Source: Ochotona curzoniae
Lineage: Eukaryota; Chordata; Mammalia; Lagomorpha; Ochotonidae
DNA: 64,000 bases
NCBI RefSeq assembly: GCF_017591425.1
Contig: NW_024467120.1
Coordinates: 7,750,001-7,814,000 of the forward strand
Direction of reading: 5' to 3'
In this document: positions 11,040 to 21,093 of the stretch, one piece after another
How positions within the stretch are numbered: the stretch's first letter is position 1
Layout: every line of letters begins with the position of its first letter
The notes under the pieces: model-generated
What the model saw: the letters and a program-made list of their open reading frames with translations, nothing else
Databases searched by the model: none
What the model was told of the DNA's origin: nothing
Translations under genes and position numbers: made by a program

Positions 11040-12235
11040 TTCAAGATAGTTGAATCATGGTGCCTGGCACTTGCTGCCTCAGAGAAAAGCTCAAAACACA
11101 AAAAGAATTGCATTTCCATGTGCATGCTTGAGGTGGAACACTGGGACTCATCAAGGGCCATATGGGAACTTTGTGACATGGAGACCTGGGAAGGCAGCAT
11201 CAGGAGAGGAATCAAGCAAACCAGCAACTGACTCCGGCCCCACAGGCAAGAGGGAGCCCCATTGCAGAGGACCGGGTAAATCGGCAGGTTCCAGCAGAGA
11301 GGAACCATGTGGATGCCGTACCCCAGGAATCCTCACAGCAGGAGGAATCCACAGGCTTGGAGCCCAGCTTTTGAGGACGCCCTGTGTCATTTTCCTCCAG
11401 GCACCCAGAGCACAGGCCAAGGCAGTATGATGCCATCTTGAGAAAGGAGTCACAGTGGGAACTCGTCCTACCTAGGGGATGGAAACCCTGACATCTCTCA
11501 TCCCTGAGGCCTTAGACATCCCGCCACACTGGAAGGGGCTGTCACCTCCCAAATCCAACTGGATTCAGCCCAGTTCCTGGGGGCCCAGCACCCCAGCCCT
11601 CGCCCTTGCTCTGCCCTACAGAGGACAAGGGTACAGCAGGAGGACCCCATCGGCAAGGTGTTAGAGGTCTGTATGTCTGGGTGCCATCCCCCTGGCATTG
11701 CTTTCCCTTCCCTGTAGCATCATTATGGTCTCAGGAACACATGCAGACTACAACTACCAGCCAGGGCCTCCTTGACCACAGCTCCAGGCTGCTGGCTTCC
11801 TCCTGACCTCAAAGACTCTGCCCAGGCTTTTGACAGCCATATTCCTGTGACTTCACTGCCTGGGGATGCTGCCAGGGTCCCACCCTCCCGACTTCCAGCA
11901 ATTCCACAACCTCCTGGGTCACCTTCAGGATTGTGTACCCATCCCATTCTACCTATCATCATCAGTGTTCCTGTGACTTTAGCCATACCCTATGGACCAC
12001 AGCTGGACTTACAGCCCCAGTCTCTTGTCCCAGGACTGTGAGAGGGCTCCGGCACCATCACCAAGGGACCTGTGCATCCCAGTTGTGACTGATGGACCTA
12101 GGCCACTGCTGCCACCACCAATCTCCAAGAGAAGGCGACTTCACTAAAGCACTCAGCTGAAACTAAAGCCAAAGTAGGCTACCAAACTAGAGGCCTGTCT
12201 TCGGGGAAAAAAGCCTTTGCCATAAAAGCCAGCCT
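11040..12235 (+). other. GC-rich block, candidate old L1 5'UTR
   Basis: About 1.2 kb of sequence rich in C and G, clearly different from its AT-rich flanks. It is open in short chance frames on both strands with no consistent coding reading. The style (CCC/CAG-rich, many CACC and CCTGGG words) resembles 5'UTRs of older mammalian L1 families. Old L1 ORF2 sequence follows downstream at 13060-13805, after the SINE pair. The L1 assignment is inference; an unrelated GC-rich unique region is the alternative. Confidence 0.4.
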
Positions 12236-12253
12236 TTTTAAGATAATTTTTTC

Positions 12254-12870
12254 TTAAAGATTTATTTCAAAGGCAAGGTTACAAAGAGAAAAGGCCAGGT
12301 GCTGTAGCCTAGTGGCTAAGGTCCTCATCTTGCATGTGCCAGGATCCCATATGGGCACCAGTTTGTATCCCAGCTGCTCCACTTCCCATCCAGCTCCCTG
12401 CTTGTGGCCTGGGAAAGCACTCAAGGACAGCCTAAAGCCTTGGGACCCTGCACCCATGTGGGAGACATGGAAGAGGCTCCTGGCTACAGACTGGCTAAGC
12501 TCTGCCATTGCAGCCACTTGGGGAGTGAATTAGCAGACAGAAGACCTTGCTCTGTCTTTCCTCCTCTCTGTATATCCGACTTTCCAATAAAAATAAATCT
12601 TGAGAGCACGAGGGAGAATGAGAGGTATGGGGGTCTTCCACTTAGCTGGTCTCATGGTGAAGGCTGGACCAGGCCAAAGCAAGGAGCTTCTCCAGCATCT
12701 CCACATGGGTATAAGAGGCCCTAGCACATGGGTCAGTCTCTATTGCCTTCCTAGGCACATTAGCATGGAGCTGCACTGGAAGTAGAATAGCCAGAACTCA
12801 AACTGGCACCCATACATGGTGCCAGTGCTGCAAGCAGCAGCTTAACCCTCTATCCCACAATGTCAGCCCT
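12254..12870 (-). mobile_element. Older reverse CSINE split by a later SINE
   Basis: The antisense tail of an older SINE lies at 12254-12291 (TAAAGATTTATTTCAAAGGCAA) and its remainder at 12603-12870, ending with the antisense head (TTAACCCTCTATCCCACAATGTCAGCCC). The gap is filled by the forward SINE at 12293-12602, so the two parts are one element. Confidence 0.88.
12293..12602 (+). mobile_element. Younger forward CSINE nested in a reverse SINE
   Basis: A well-preserved forward copy from GGCCAGGTGCTGTAG to AATAAAAATAAATCT. Inserting head-to-head within an older reverse SINE creates an inverted arrangement that could fold back on itself in RNA. Confidence 0.93.
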
Positions 12871-13810
12871 GACAACCACCCTTTACAAATGACAGAAAGA
12901 ACCCATCTATGGAATGCACAAAGATCAATACAAGGAGACAAGTATAAAAACCAAGAGCATGAGATAGCTCCGAAGTATTGGTGCTTTAGTAGCAGTCTCC
13001 CAAGGAAAGGAGACTGATCAAATGCCTGATGAAGAATCCAAACCAATGTGTAGGCAAAGTCTTCTTAGAAAAGACACCAAAAGCACAATTAGTGAACAAA
13101 TGAGTCTATACCAAACTAAGAAGTGACTGTAGTAAGGGGTAAGGGATAAGGGGAGAACCAACAGATTGGGAGAAAATCTTCACTTACACTACCAACAGAT
13201 AGGGGACTAATATCCAGGTTCTACAAAGAACTCCAACAAATAACCCTGTCAAGAAATGGGCAAAGCATGAACGAACATTTTTCAAAAGATGAAATTCAAA
13301 ACATGACAAGATGCTCATGTTCTCTAGCTATAATAAATGCAAATATAAAAAAAAACCATAAAGAAGTTCCAGCTAACACCTGTAAGAATAGGCTACATAT
13401 AGAAATCAACAAACAGTGGCCGGCAAGGATATGGGGGGCGGGGGGGAGATGCCCTAATCCACTGTTGATGGAAATGTGAAGTGATACAACCGCTATGGAA
13501 GTCAACATGGAGAGTCCTCACACAACTGAAAACTGATCCCACTCAACAACCCACTCATCCCACTCCTGGGAATATATCCAAATGAAAAAAATTTTGCATT
13601 CCAGAGAGTGACTTGCAATCCTGTGTTTATTAACAGCACAATTCACAATAGCTAAGACATGGGAACAACCCACAAACCCATCCACAGCAGAATAGACACA
13701 GGAACTGAGGTACATCTACTCTGTGGAGTACCACTCAGCCATAAAAAAAGTGAAAGCTTGCTCTTCGTAATAACTGGAAACCATTATGCTAAGCAAAGTA
13801 AGCAAAGTAA
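12871..13810 (+). mobile_element. Old L1 fragment, ORF2 C-terminal end
   Basis: From about 13060 the sequence reads as the distal ORF2 region: GTAAGG...GGGAGAAAATCTTCAC near 13130-13190, GGGGACTAATATCCAGG near 13205, AAGAAATGGGCAAAGCATGAACGAAC near 13250-13275, CTCCTGGGAATATATCC near 13565, and CACAATAGCTAAGACATGGGAACAACCCA near 13645-13672. It stops near 13805 just after GAAACCATTATGCTAAGC. The first 190 bp (12871-13060) are less certain and may be ORF1-derived. All frames are broken. Confidence 0.87.
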
Positions 13811-14005
13811 TCTAGCTCTCTGCTAGTGGCTTGGGAAAAGTTGAGGATGGTTTAAGTTTCTGAGCATCTCTCACTCAGTTAAGACCCAGAGGAAACATCA
13901 GACACCTGCCTTCTCCCTAGCTCAGTACGGCCGTCTGGGAAGTGAGACAGTGGATGAACACATCTCCATCTCTCCCTGTAACCCTGATTTTTACAGTAAA
14001 CAAAC
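13811..14005 (+). mobile_element. CSINE 3' fragment
   Basis: A 5'-truncated forward SINE beginning within AGCTCTCTGCTAGTGGC and ending in TCCCTGTAACCCTGATTTTTACAG-type tail sequence. It abuts the broken end of the L1 without a visible duplication. Confidence 0.7.
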
Positions 14006-14130
14006 AAAAGAGTTATAAGATAATAGATGACACTGAATAAAATATCTGAGTTTTAAAACAGAAGTTATGAAATACCTTAAACAGCAACAAAAAGACAATC
14101 TAGGACACCATGACACAAAGAAACACTCAA

Positions 14131-14174
14131 ATCTGGGGGGTATGTGAAAGAAATCTGGGGGGTATGTGAAAGAA
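14131..14174 (+). repeat. 22-bp tandem duplication
   Basis: ATCTGGGGGGTATGTGAAAG plus two bases occurs twice at 14131 and 14153 with period 22. The two copies are identical over the unit, so the duplication is younger than its diverged surroundings. Confidence 0.92.
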
Positions 14175-14433
14175 GTCACAGTTGAAGTATCCCCAGTCAT
14201 GAGAAAACAATGGACAACAAGTACAGGACCCCAAGTAGACATGATCAGATAATGTGTCACACTGATACAATAAATCAAAGAAATGAACAATTCTAAGATC
14301 TGTGAGAGAAAAACCCAAGTCACATTTAAGGGACATCTCCATTAGACTAATAGCTGATTTTCAATAGGAATTTGATAAGCCAGAAACCTTGGGCTAAAAT
14401 TATCTTACAAGCTTTGGTTAAACAAAAAAATTT

Positions 14434-14865
14434 CAGGGCTGACATGAGGACTCAACTGTGTAATTCTCTACATCCAAGTACCAGCATCCCATACGGGGAC
14501 TAGTTTGTGTCCTTAACTGCTCCCCACTTCCCATCCAGCTCCCTGCTTATGGCCTGGGAAAGCAATAGAGGATGGCCCAAAGTCTTGGGATCCTTCACGG
14601 GGACTAGTTTGTGTCCTTAACTGCTCCCCACTTCCCATCCAGCTCCCTGCTTATGGCCTGGGATAGCAATAGAGGATGGCCCAAAGTCTTGGGATCCTTC
14701 ACTTATGTGGGAGACCAAGAAGCAGCTCTTGGCTCCTGGCTTTGCTTCGGCTCAGTCCAGGCACTGCGGCCATTTGGGGAGTTCATCAATGGATGGAAGA
14801 TCTTTCTCACTTTCTCCCTGTAAATCTGCTTTTCCAATCAAAATAAATAGATCTTTAACAAAGGA
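14434..14865 (+). mobile_element. CSINE with an internal 104-bp tandem duplication
   Basis: Forward SINE inserted in the ORF1 relic. ACAAAAAAATTTC (about 14422-14434) and ACAAAAAATTTCC (about 14867-14879) bracket it as a target-site duplication. Its body is longer than normal because the block 14493-14596 is repeated immediately at 14597-14700. The copies differ visibly at one position (GGGAAAGC against GGGATAGC). The repeat spans the B-box-proximal region to the GGGATCCTTCAC junction. Confidence 0.93.
14493..14700 (+). repeat. 104-bp tandem duplication within a SINE
   Basis: Two head-to-tail copies of 104 bp (14493-14596 and 14597-14700) with a single visible mismatch. The junction TCCTTCACGGGG lies where ACTTATGTGGG would normally follow, showing that the second copy restarts inside the SINE body. 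Confidence 0.95.
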
Positions 14866-15010
14866 GACAAAAAATTTCCAAGAATATTATTTCAAGCAAA
14901 GCTTTCCCTTTAAAAATGAAGACACGTCCATCTAAGCAACAGTGAATCCAGCACTAGGAGCCTGCCCAGCAAGAAGTGTTTAAGAGAATCAACTGCTGTT
15001 AGGTAACACT

Positions 15011-15278
15011 GTTGACCTGAGTAGAAATAGCCACATCAGCTACACTCCCCTTGCAACTTTCTGGGCAACTTTACACCCACATAGCGCCAATTCTTGGGTG
15101 TGCTTCACAAGCCAATGATTGATTCTTACATTTTAATGCCTCTGAGTTGTTCTGGAAGAACGACTCCAAAGGTTTCTGAGAGATGCTATGGCAGCATTGC
15201 CCATCTTGCAGAACGTGAGTCCTTATTCTTATCCATCTTCACTAATTTTCTGTCACATATTTGTACTGGACTGCCACA
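15011..15278 (+). mobile_element. Candidate LTR 3' fragment
   Basis: The end of this stretch (about 15215-15278) aligns by eye with the end of the candidate LTR at 63620-63672. In the last 20 bp, ATTTGTACTGGACTGCCACA against ATTTGCATTGGATTGCCGCA differs only by transitions. Both terminate in CA and diverge immediately after, as expected at an LTR edge. The upstream part is unassigned. Solo or truncated LTR is the simplest reading, but the family is unnamed. Confidence 0.45.
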
Positions 15279-15349
15279 ATGAGTTTTTACACATAAAAGA
15301 GAACTTCCATAAACTGGAAACCAGATAGAGAGGCTAATGAAGACAACAC

Positions 15350-15645
15350 AGAGGCCTGGGTTGTGGTACAGCACATTAAACTGCTGCCTAAGTTACCAGT
15401 ATTACATACTTTTGCAGTGGTTTAATTCTATGCTCCCAATTTGCTTCCTGGCTAAAGTGCTTGAGAAAGCAAAGGAGAGTGACTAAAGTGCTTGCTCCAA
15501 TTACATTGGGGTCTAGAAGGAATTCTTTACTTCTGACTTAGGCTTCACCCAGTCCGGCCATTGAGGCCATTTGGGTATCCACTCAGTGGGTGGAACCTAG
15601 ATTTCCCTTCTTCAAATAGGAAAAACATAATAAAAAAAATATGAA
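15350..15645 (+). mobile_element. Old CSINE, forward
   Basis: A diverged forward copy with the head GCCTGGGTTGTGGTACAGCACATTAAACTGC and the distal part CGGCCATTGAGGCCATTTGGGTATCCACTCAGTGGGTGGAA, ending in CTTCAAATAGGAAAAAC. It contains a repeated ACTAAAGTGCTTG word near 15454-15495. Confidence 0.8.
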
Positions 15646-16029
15646 AAGAAATCAGTAAAATAGTTTTCCCTTTTTAAAGGTAGACAAATTGGGCAAATCT
15701 TTAGGTAGCCCAAACAAGAAATAAAAGGACACAGATGATTCATGATGCAATCACAATGAAACAACTGGTGTCAAAACTAACACCAAGGCTGAGCAAGAAG
15801 CCATGGTAAACTGTGGTGCCCACCACAAATCACTTCCTGAGAGCTACGGAAGTCAAGTGAGTGACCATTTTACCTTGTCTTATAGCCTTAAGAAAAGCCA
15901 CATTGAAAAAAGCAAGAAGCAAAGTGCGCTCCATGTCCATTCGCCTGTGGCTTCAAGGAGCATGGCATGTAAAAGAAGATGGAATTCTTGCACCTATGAA
16001 ATCACTCCATCTGGTTGAGCCCACCAGGC
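15646..16029. other. No recognisable feature
   Basis: Mixed sequence between an old SINE and a GC-rich block. The short open frames overlap each other and show no domain. Confidence 0.45.
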
Positions 16030-17103
16030 TCTTATCCCTGAAGTGAGTATTGGAAACTTGCATCAGGTGGCCTTCCGCACCACCCACAGAAGAAAACTCC
16101 CAGGCTTGCAGGAGCTAGAAGGAGCTTAGAACTCTGCCTTGGAAGTCACACCCAGACTGCCCACATACAGACCTGAAACCTGCTCAAGTCCGAAGGTCTC
16201 TACCGCCAGCCAAGGCTCACAAACCAACTCTCCAGATTCGCCTGCCTTCAGGCAGACCCCTGAACTCTTGTGTGTTGGACTCACTTTGGAGTGTGTTGCT
16301 ACTAGCCTCAGGGTGGGGGACATGGAGGCAGCCCAAGGACTTGGTGGGGCTTGGGGACTTGGAATCTAGATGTGACCAGGCTGGGGCCAATGTCAGTGGC
16401 TGGTGGAGGACCCTGGTCACCCTTCCTCTGATTTGAGCAGACAGCAAGATACCAGAAACCAGAGGTGGACTAGTAAACCCAATGTGGGGCAAGTCTTAAT
16501 GGTTTCCACCCTTAGGCCAGTTCCTCTGGTTAATCTCTGAACTTGCCCCTGTATCAGGCAGAGTCCTGCCTCCTGAGATGGGCATGTTTTGGTGTGGAGC
16601 GCCACCAGTCTCTTGCAGCCCTAGTGTCTACCCCCAGGACAGCTTCCTGACTTGTTACTGGAAGACCAGATGCAACCCGCTTGAGGGCTACCTGAGCAAT
16701 GAAGGAATTGCTTCTCACTCCTCCAACCTTGGGCAGACAGTAGGGACTCCCAGGCCTGCACGGATTCTGTGCCAGGTTGGGAACACCCACCATCAAGCCC
16801 CTTTGAGCAATCCCCATTCCAAAGGTCACTTTCCATCCAGATGGCGCCTCTGGGCCGGCTGCAACACCCAGGGGAGTACCATGGTGCCGCTTGAGGAGTC
16901 TTGAATGCCTCATAGCATCTCCAGGGGCTGTCGGGGTCACCGCCATAATGCTGTACCCATCTCAGGAGCAGAACAGACTTCTTAGAATTTTCAGAGGGAT
17001 ATCCACAAGTGAACCTGGATTACAAAAACCAAACCTACAATGGGCAGATGACATCATATTCCAATAGGCATCAGGAACTTCCATAACCTTATGTAAAGAA
17101 CAG
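16030..17103 (+). other. Second GC-rich block, candidate old L1 5'UTR
   Basis: About 1 kb of GC-rich DNA (CAGACC, CCACC, GGGG words) with overlapping chance frames on both strands, up to about 130 codons, none with a domain. Old L1 ORF1-like and ORF2 sequence follows downstream from 17391 in the same orientation, which makes a 5'UTR origin plausible. I could not align it convincingly to the block at 11040-12235, so the two may come from different L1 families. Confidence 0.4.
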
Positions 17104-17390
17104 TGGGGCTGGCACTGACATGGAGTAGGTCAAGCCTCTGCCTGTGATATCACCATACCATATGGGCACCAGTTCAGTTGTGTCCTGGCTACTCTACTTC
17201 TGATCTAGCTCTACGCTAATGAACTAATTAATAGCAAAAGAAGGCCTAAATGTCATTGGAGACCTGGATAAAGTTCTTAACTCCTCGTTCAGCCCTGGCC
17301 ATGGTAGCTCCTTGGGAAGTAAACCAGCAGATGGGAGGTATTTTCCTCTAACTCATGTGTTTCTTTGCTCGAAAATAAAGAAAAAGAGAA
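17104..17390 (+). mobile_element. Older CSINE, forward
   Basis: Begins GGGGCTGGCACTGACATGGAGTAGG, with the retained GATATCACCATACCATATGGGCACCAGTTC region (B-box neighbourhood), and ends CTCGAAAATAAAGAAAAAG. The head with AGTAGGTCAAGCCTCTGCCTG matches the rabbit-like older C-repeat subfamily rather than the young copies in this window. Confidence 0.88.
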
Positions 17391-17721
17391 CTAAGGTGCC
17401 AGAAAACTACCACCTGAGAGCTGAATTTTTCAAATTCTTGGGTGAAGATCCCAAAACAGCTATTTTAAGCAAACTCAAACTCAAGAGAACATAGAGAGAT
17501 GATTCAGTATCCAAGGAGATCCAATAGTGAGATCTAATGGAGCTAAATCAAGCAAGAATCCTTCAACTGGAAAATACACAAAGCAAAATTAAACATGAGA
17601 TAGAAGGCATTAATAGCAACATAGATCAAAGAAGGAATCTGGGAGCCCAAAGGCAGACTATTTGAAAATATGCAGTTGGAGGAAGAAAGAATAAAATACA
17701 TTTTTAAATCAAAAGCAGTTG

Positions 17722-17990
17722 AAAGCTGTGGCGCTTCAGGCTAATCCTCACCCGGTGATGCCAATTGGGTGGCAGCAGAGGACGGCTTGGGAGGGCAGCA
17801 GAGGACAGTTCAAGTCCTTGAGACCCTGCATGCACACAGGAGAACCTCCTGGCATCTGATCAGCTCAGTTCTGATCACTGAGGCCCCTTAAGGAGTGAAC
17901 CGGTACATGGAAGACCTCCCTCTGCCTCTCCTCATCTCTGCAAATCCACCTTTCAAGTAAGGATAAATCTTTGTAAAAAAAAAAAAAAAT
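17722..17990 (+). mobile_element. Diverged CSINE with clean poly-A tail
   Basis: Forward copy from GAAAGCTGTGGCGCTTCAGGC to a run of A at 17977-17989. A GGCAGCAGAGGACGG word is repeated near 17771 and 17798, suggesting a small internal duplication. Confidence 0.8.
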
Positions 17991-18229
17991 GAGACCAGGA
18001 AGATCATATAATAATTGGCTCAAATCAGGAGGAGGAAATAAAACTCATAACCATATAGGCTCCTACTACTGAAGCACCCAAATCTATAAAGCTAGTAATA
18101 GAATTAAAGGGAGAGAAGAAGGAGGTTCCCATTCAGTAATAGTATGGGACTTTGACACCCTACTTTCTGGAATGGACAAAATCAACTAGACAAACAAACA
18201 AACACCACACAACCACAAAGTTAGATAAC

Positions 18230-19060
18230 CCAGGACAGGGGCAGGGGTGGCTAGACAGAAAGGCACCTGCCAGTATGTGTGTGGGCTGGATAGGGGGTTG
18301 GTTGGGTTGAGCTGGGCTTCAATGCCCACTGACATGTGCGAGAACTAAATGGGATGTGGGACAGACTGGACAAGCCTGCGGTACATACTGGCAAGCATGG
18401 GAACCAGGGTAGGGGGCAGAACTGGTGGGGGTTATGGGGAGCCGCCCCAACTAGGCTGCAGCTGCTACTGGTTTACGTGAGGACCAAGTATGAAGTGGGT
18501 AAGATCGGGCTGGACTACAACACCTGTTGGTTCACGAGGAAGACAGGGCTGGAAACAGAACTAACCCAGCAATTGCAATGACCAGCATGTGCATGAGCTG
18601 ACTTGGGTGATGGATTGTGCTGGACCCTGTACTGGCAAGCACACACAAGAATCAGGTCTGGGATCACCTCAGACAGTTTCTTTGGAGATCCCTCCAACTG
18701 AACTGCTGATCTCAGAACCCCAACCGTGAAGAGACTATGTCAGCCAGTAGATTCTGAAGAGATTTCATCGTGACTGGAACAGCAAGATTGGCAGCAACTC
18801 AGAACTGTTGAATTACCAAAACTGCTTGAGCAGGACCCTCGCAGCATGCCCCACATTGGGGACCTGGGATAGATGGGAGGCTGGGTGAGGTTTTTCCCTT
18901 TGTTTCTTTCCTGACCCCAGACACAGGAGAAAAAATGATATTAGTGTAAAAACAATGGTATTACCCACTTTCCTGTAGCCCTTGACCCTTTGTACTCTAA
19001 TCAACTAAGTAAGATCATTAAAAAAAATTAAAGGGAAAAAAATGACAGAACCAAGAATAA
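18230..19060 (+). mobile_element. Unassigned 0.8-kb G-rich insertion inside L1 ORF2
   Basis: The L1 endonuclease text stops near 18228 and resumes near 19070, so this block was inserted. Its first half is strikingly G-rich on the plus strand (GGGGCAGGGGTGG, GGATAGGGGGTTGGTTGGG) with a recurring TACTGGCAAGCA word at 18388 and 18633. Its second half turns AT-rich and ends in A-runs (about 19018-19060). ACAAAG near both edges may be a weak duplication. The shape fits a 5'-truncated L1 of another family, mainly 3'UTR, but I do not recognise it; an unknown retroelement is possible. Confidence 0.55.
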
Positions 19061-19371
19061 TAAAAAAACAAAGATCCAATTGATCAAGGGTATAATCTAA
19101 CTGACATCTATAGACGTTTTGGGCCAATAGCATAAGAACACACATTCTTTTGAAAATTACAGAAATTTTAAATTTTCAGGACATATCATATAGTAGGTTA
19201 CAAAGCAAGTCTCAAATTTAAAATAGAAAACACATTGGATATATTTTAAACTATCAACCAATATGAAAAATGTTATAAAGCACACAAATATGTGGAAATT
19301 AAACAGCTACTCCTGATCAAAGAAAAAAAAAATCAAGGAGATTCAGAGATTTGATTTCTCGTGTTTAGAGT

Positions 19372-20235
19372 AATTTTTTAAAAATGCCATGATATAGTTC
19401 CATAGACACAGGAATGTCCCCCGCTTAACTCCCCTCCATCTCCTCCCATATTACTACAATAGCATAGTTCTTCCACAGTCACAACTCCAACACTGTTATT
19501 TAACGTGTCATGGCATTATAGGTGTAGACAATGGTAGATAGTCTAACACCATAAACTCAAAGTATATTTGCTAGTTTTATTGGGAGTCTGCCTTTTATTC
19601 AGGAGTAGATGCATTTTGCAGCGTATCTTCACTTCTTAGTATGCTAGTTTCCACTCTATAGTTCAACCACGAAAACATGTATAAGTAAATGGGTATATAT
19701 ATCTATTTATCTTATTTTGCAAGGAGATTGCCTTATATCAAGAACATATGATATTTGCCCTTAATGGACTTATTTCACTAAGCATCACGGTCTCAACTTG
19801 GGATTATTTTGCTACAAATGATACAATGTCACTGTTTTGAATGGCTGAGGAGTATTCCATGGAGTAGATCTATCAGTTTCTTTATCCATTCTTCTTTCCA
19901 TTGGCATCTAGTTATTTCTATGACTTTGCTATTGTGAATTGTGCTGCTGTAAATATAGGGTTGCAGGTCACTTTTTGATATGCAGATTTCTCTTCTTTTG
20001 GATACATTTCTGGGAGTGAGATAGTTGAGTGTACAGGAGAACGTTTTCAGTTGTCTTGGCACTCTGCATACTCTCCCTCACAGCAGCTGCACCAGCCTAC
20101 ATTCCTACCAACACTGGGGTAGCATACCTCTCCTCCCACATCCACACCCAGCAGGTGTTAAGATTTCCAAATGTGAAGGCAATCTCATCAAGGTTAGGTG
20201 GAATCTCAATGTGCTTTTCATTTGTGTTTCCATAA
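19372..20235 (-). mobile_element. Antisense L1 3' end inserted into the forward L1
   Basis: The plus strand shows antisense ORF2 C-terminal and 3'UTR text: CTCCCCTCCATCTCCTCCC near 19427, GGAGTATTCCATGGAGTAGATC near 19850, CTATTGTGAATTGTGCTGCTGTAAA near 19930, TTGGATACATTTCTGGGAGTGAGATAG near 19998 and CCTACATTCCTACCAACACTGG near 20096. The forward L1 continues on each side. It is a 5'-truncated copy in the opposite orientation. Confidence 0.87.
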
Positions 20236-20777
20236 TGAAAATGAAAACTTACAGGATACAGCAAAAGCAGTACTAAGACTTAGAGCCAGCCAATGCCTAT
20301 ATCAAGAGACATACAAAAATTCTTAAGGATCAAGTTAACAACTTAGCACAGCACCCTGAAGCAACTAGAAAAATAAGAACAAATCAAATCCCAAATTGGC
20401 AAGAAATGACAAAATTCAAACAGAAATGATACAAACTAGAAAGAAATGCCCCCAAACAGCAACAACAACAAAAAAAACCACAGCTATACACAATGAATTG
20501 ATGTCTTATTCTTTAAGATAAAGTTAAGAAGTCCTTAGTTAAAAGTACCTAGGAGAAGTTTCAACAGCATAGTGTTAGATAGGAAGATGAAGACATTAAC
20601 ACAGTCAGAAAAATACAAAGGACTGGGAGATTATTATAAACTATGGCAACAAATTCAATAATCTAGAAGAAAATCGACGAAGTCTTGGTTATGTTGACAT
20701 GACCCAGATTCATGAAGAAACATAATACCTGTTTCAATAAGCAGTGGTTAGATTGAACCACTTAAAACTATCAGGAA

Positions 20778-21093
20778 GACCCAGTGTGGTAGCCTAGTGG
20801 CTAAAGTCCTTGCCTTGTATGCACCAGGATTCCACATGGACACCAGTTCTAACCCCAGCAGCCCCACTTCCCATCCAGCTCCCTACTTATGGCCCGAGGA
20901 TGGCCCAAAGCCCTGGAACCACGCAACACATGGGAGACCTAGAAGAGGCTCCAGGCTCCTGGCTCTTGGATTTGGATTGGCTCAGCTTTGGCCACTGTGG
21001 CTGCTTGGGGAGTGAATCAGTGGATGGAAGATCTTACTCTATCTCCTCACTATATATCTGACTTTCCAATAAAAAAAATAAATCTTACAAAAA
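20778..21093 (+). mobile_element. CSINE with target-site duplication
   Basis: Forward copy from GACCCAGTGTGGTAG to an A-rich tail, bracketed by AACTATCAGGAA (20766-20777) and AGCTATTAGGAA (21094-21105). It lies inside the reverse transcriptase region of the old L1. The AGCAGTC segment of the body is shortened (CGAGGATGGCCC follows GGCC directly). Confidence 0.93.

Larger units (their letters stand above)
14030..15010 (+). mobile_element. L1/HAL1 ORF1 C-terminal relic, split by a SINE
   Basis: The two halves, 14030-14433 and 14866-15010, read together as the end of an L1 ORF1-like protein. The RNA-binding region ends in REK...GHL-type sequence near 14305-14335, then TTGATAAGCCAGAAACCTTGGGC, CCAAGAATATTATTTCAAGCAAAGC after the SINE, and GAGCCTGCCCAGCAAGAAGTGTTTAA near 14960. 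Full of stops. Whether it comes from a standard L1 or from an ORF1-only HAL1 cannot be decided, because no ORF2 follows. Confidence 0.65.

Noticed and set aside
16554..16946. 130-codon reverse open frame in a GC-rich block
   Set aside because: Overlapping open frames on both strands are expected from base composition; no domain.
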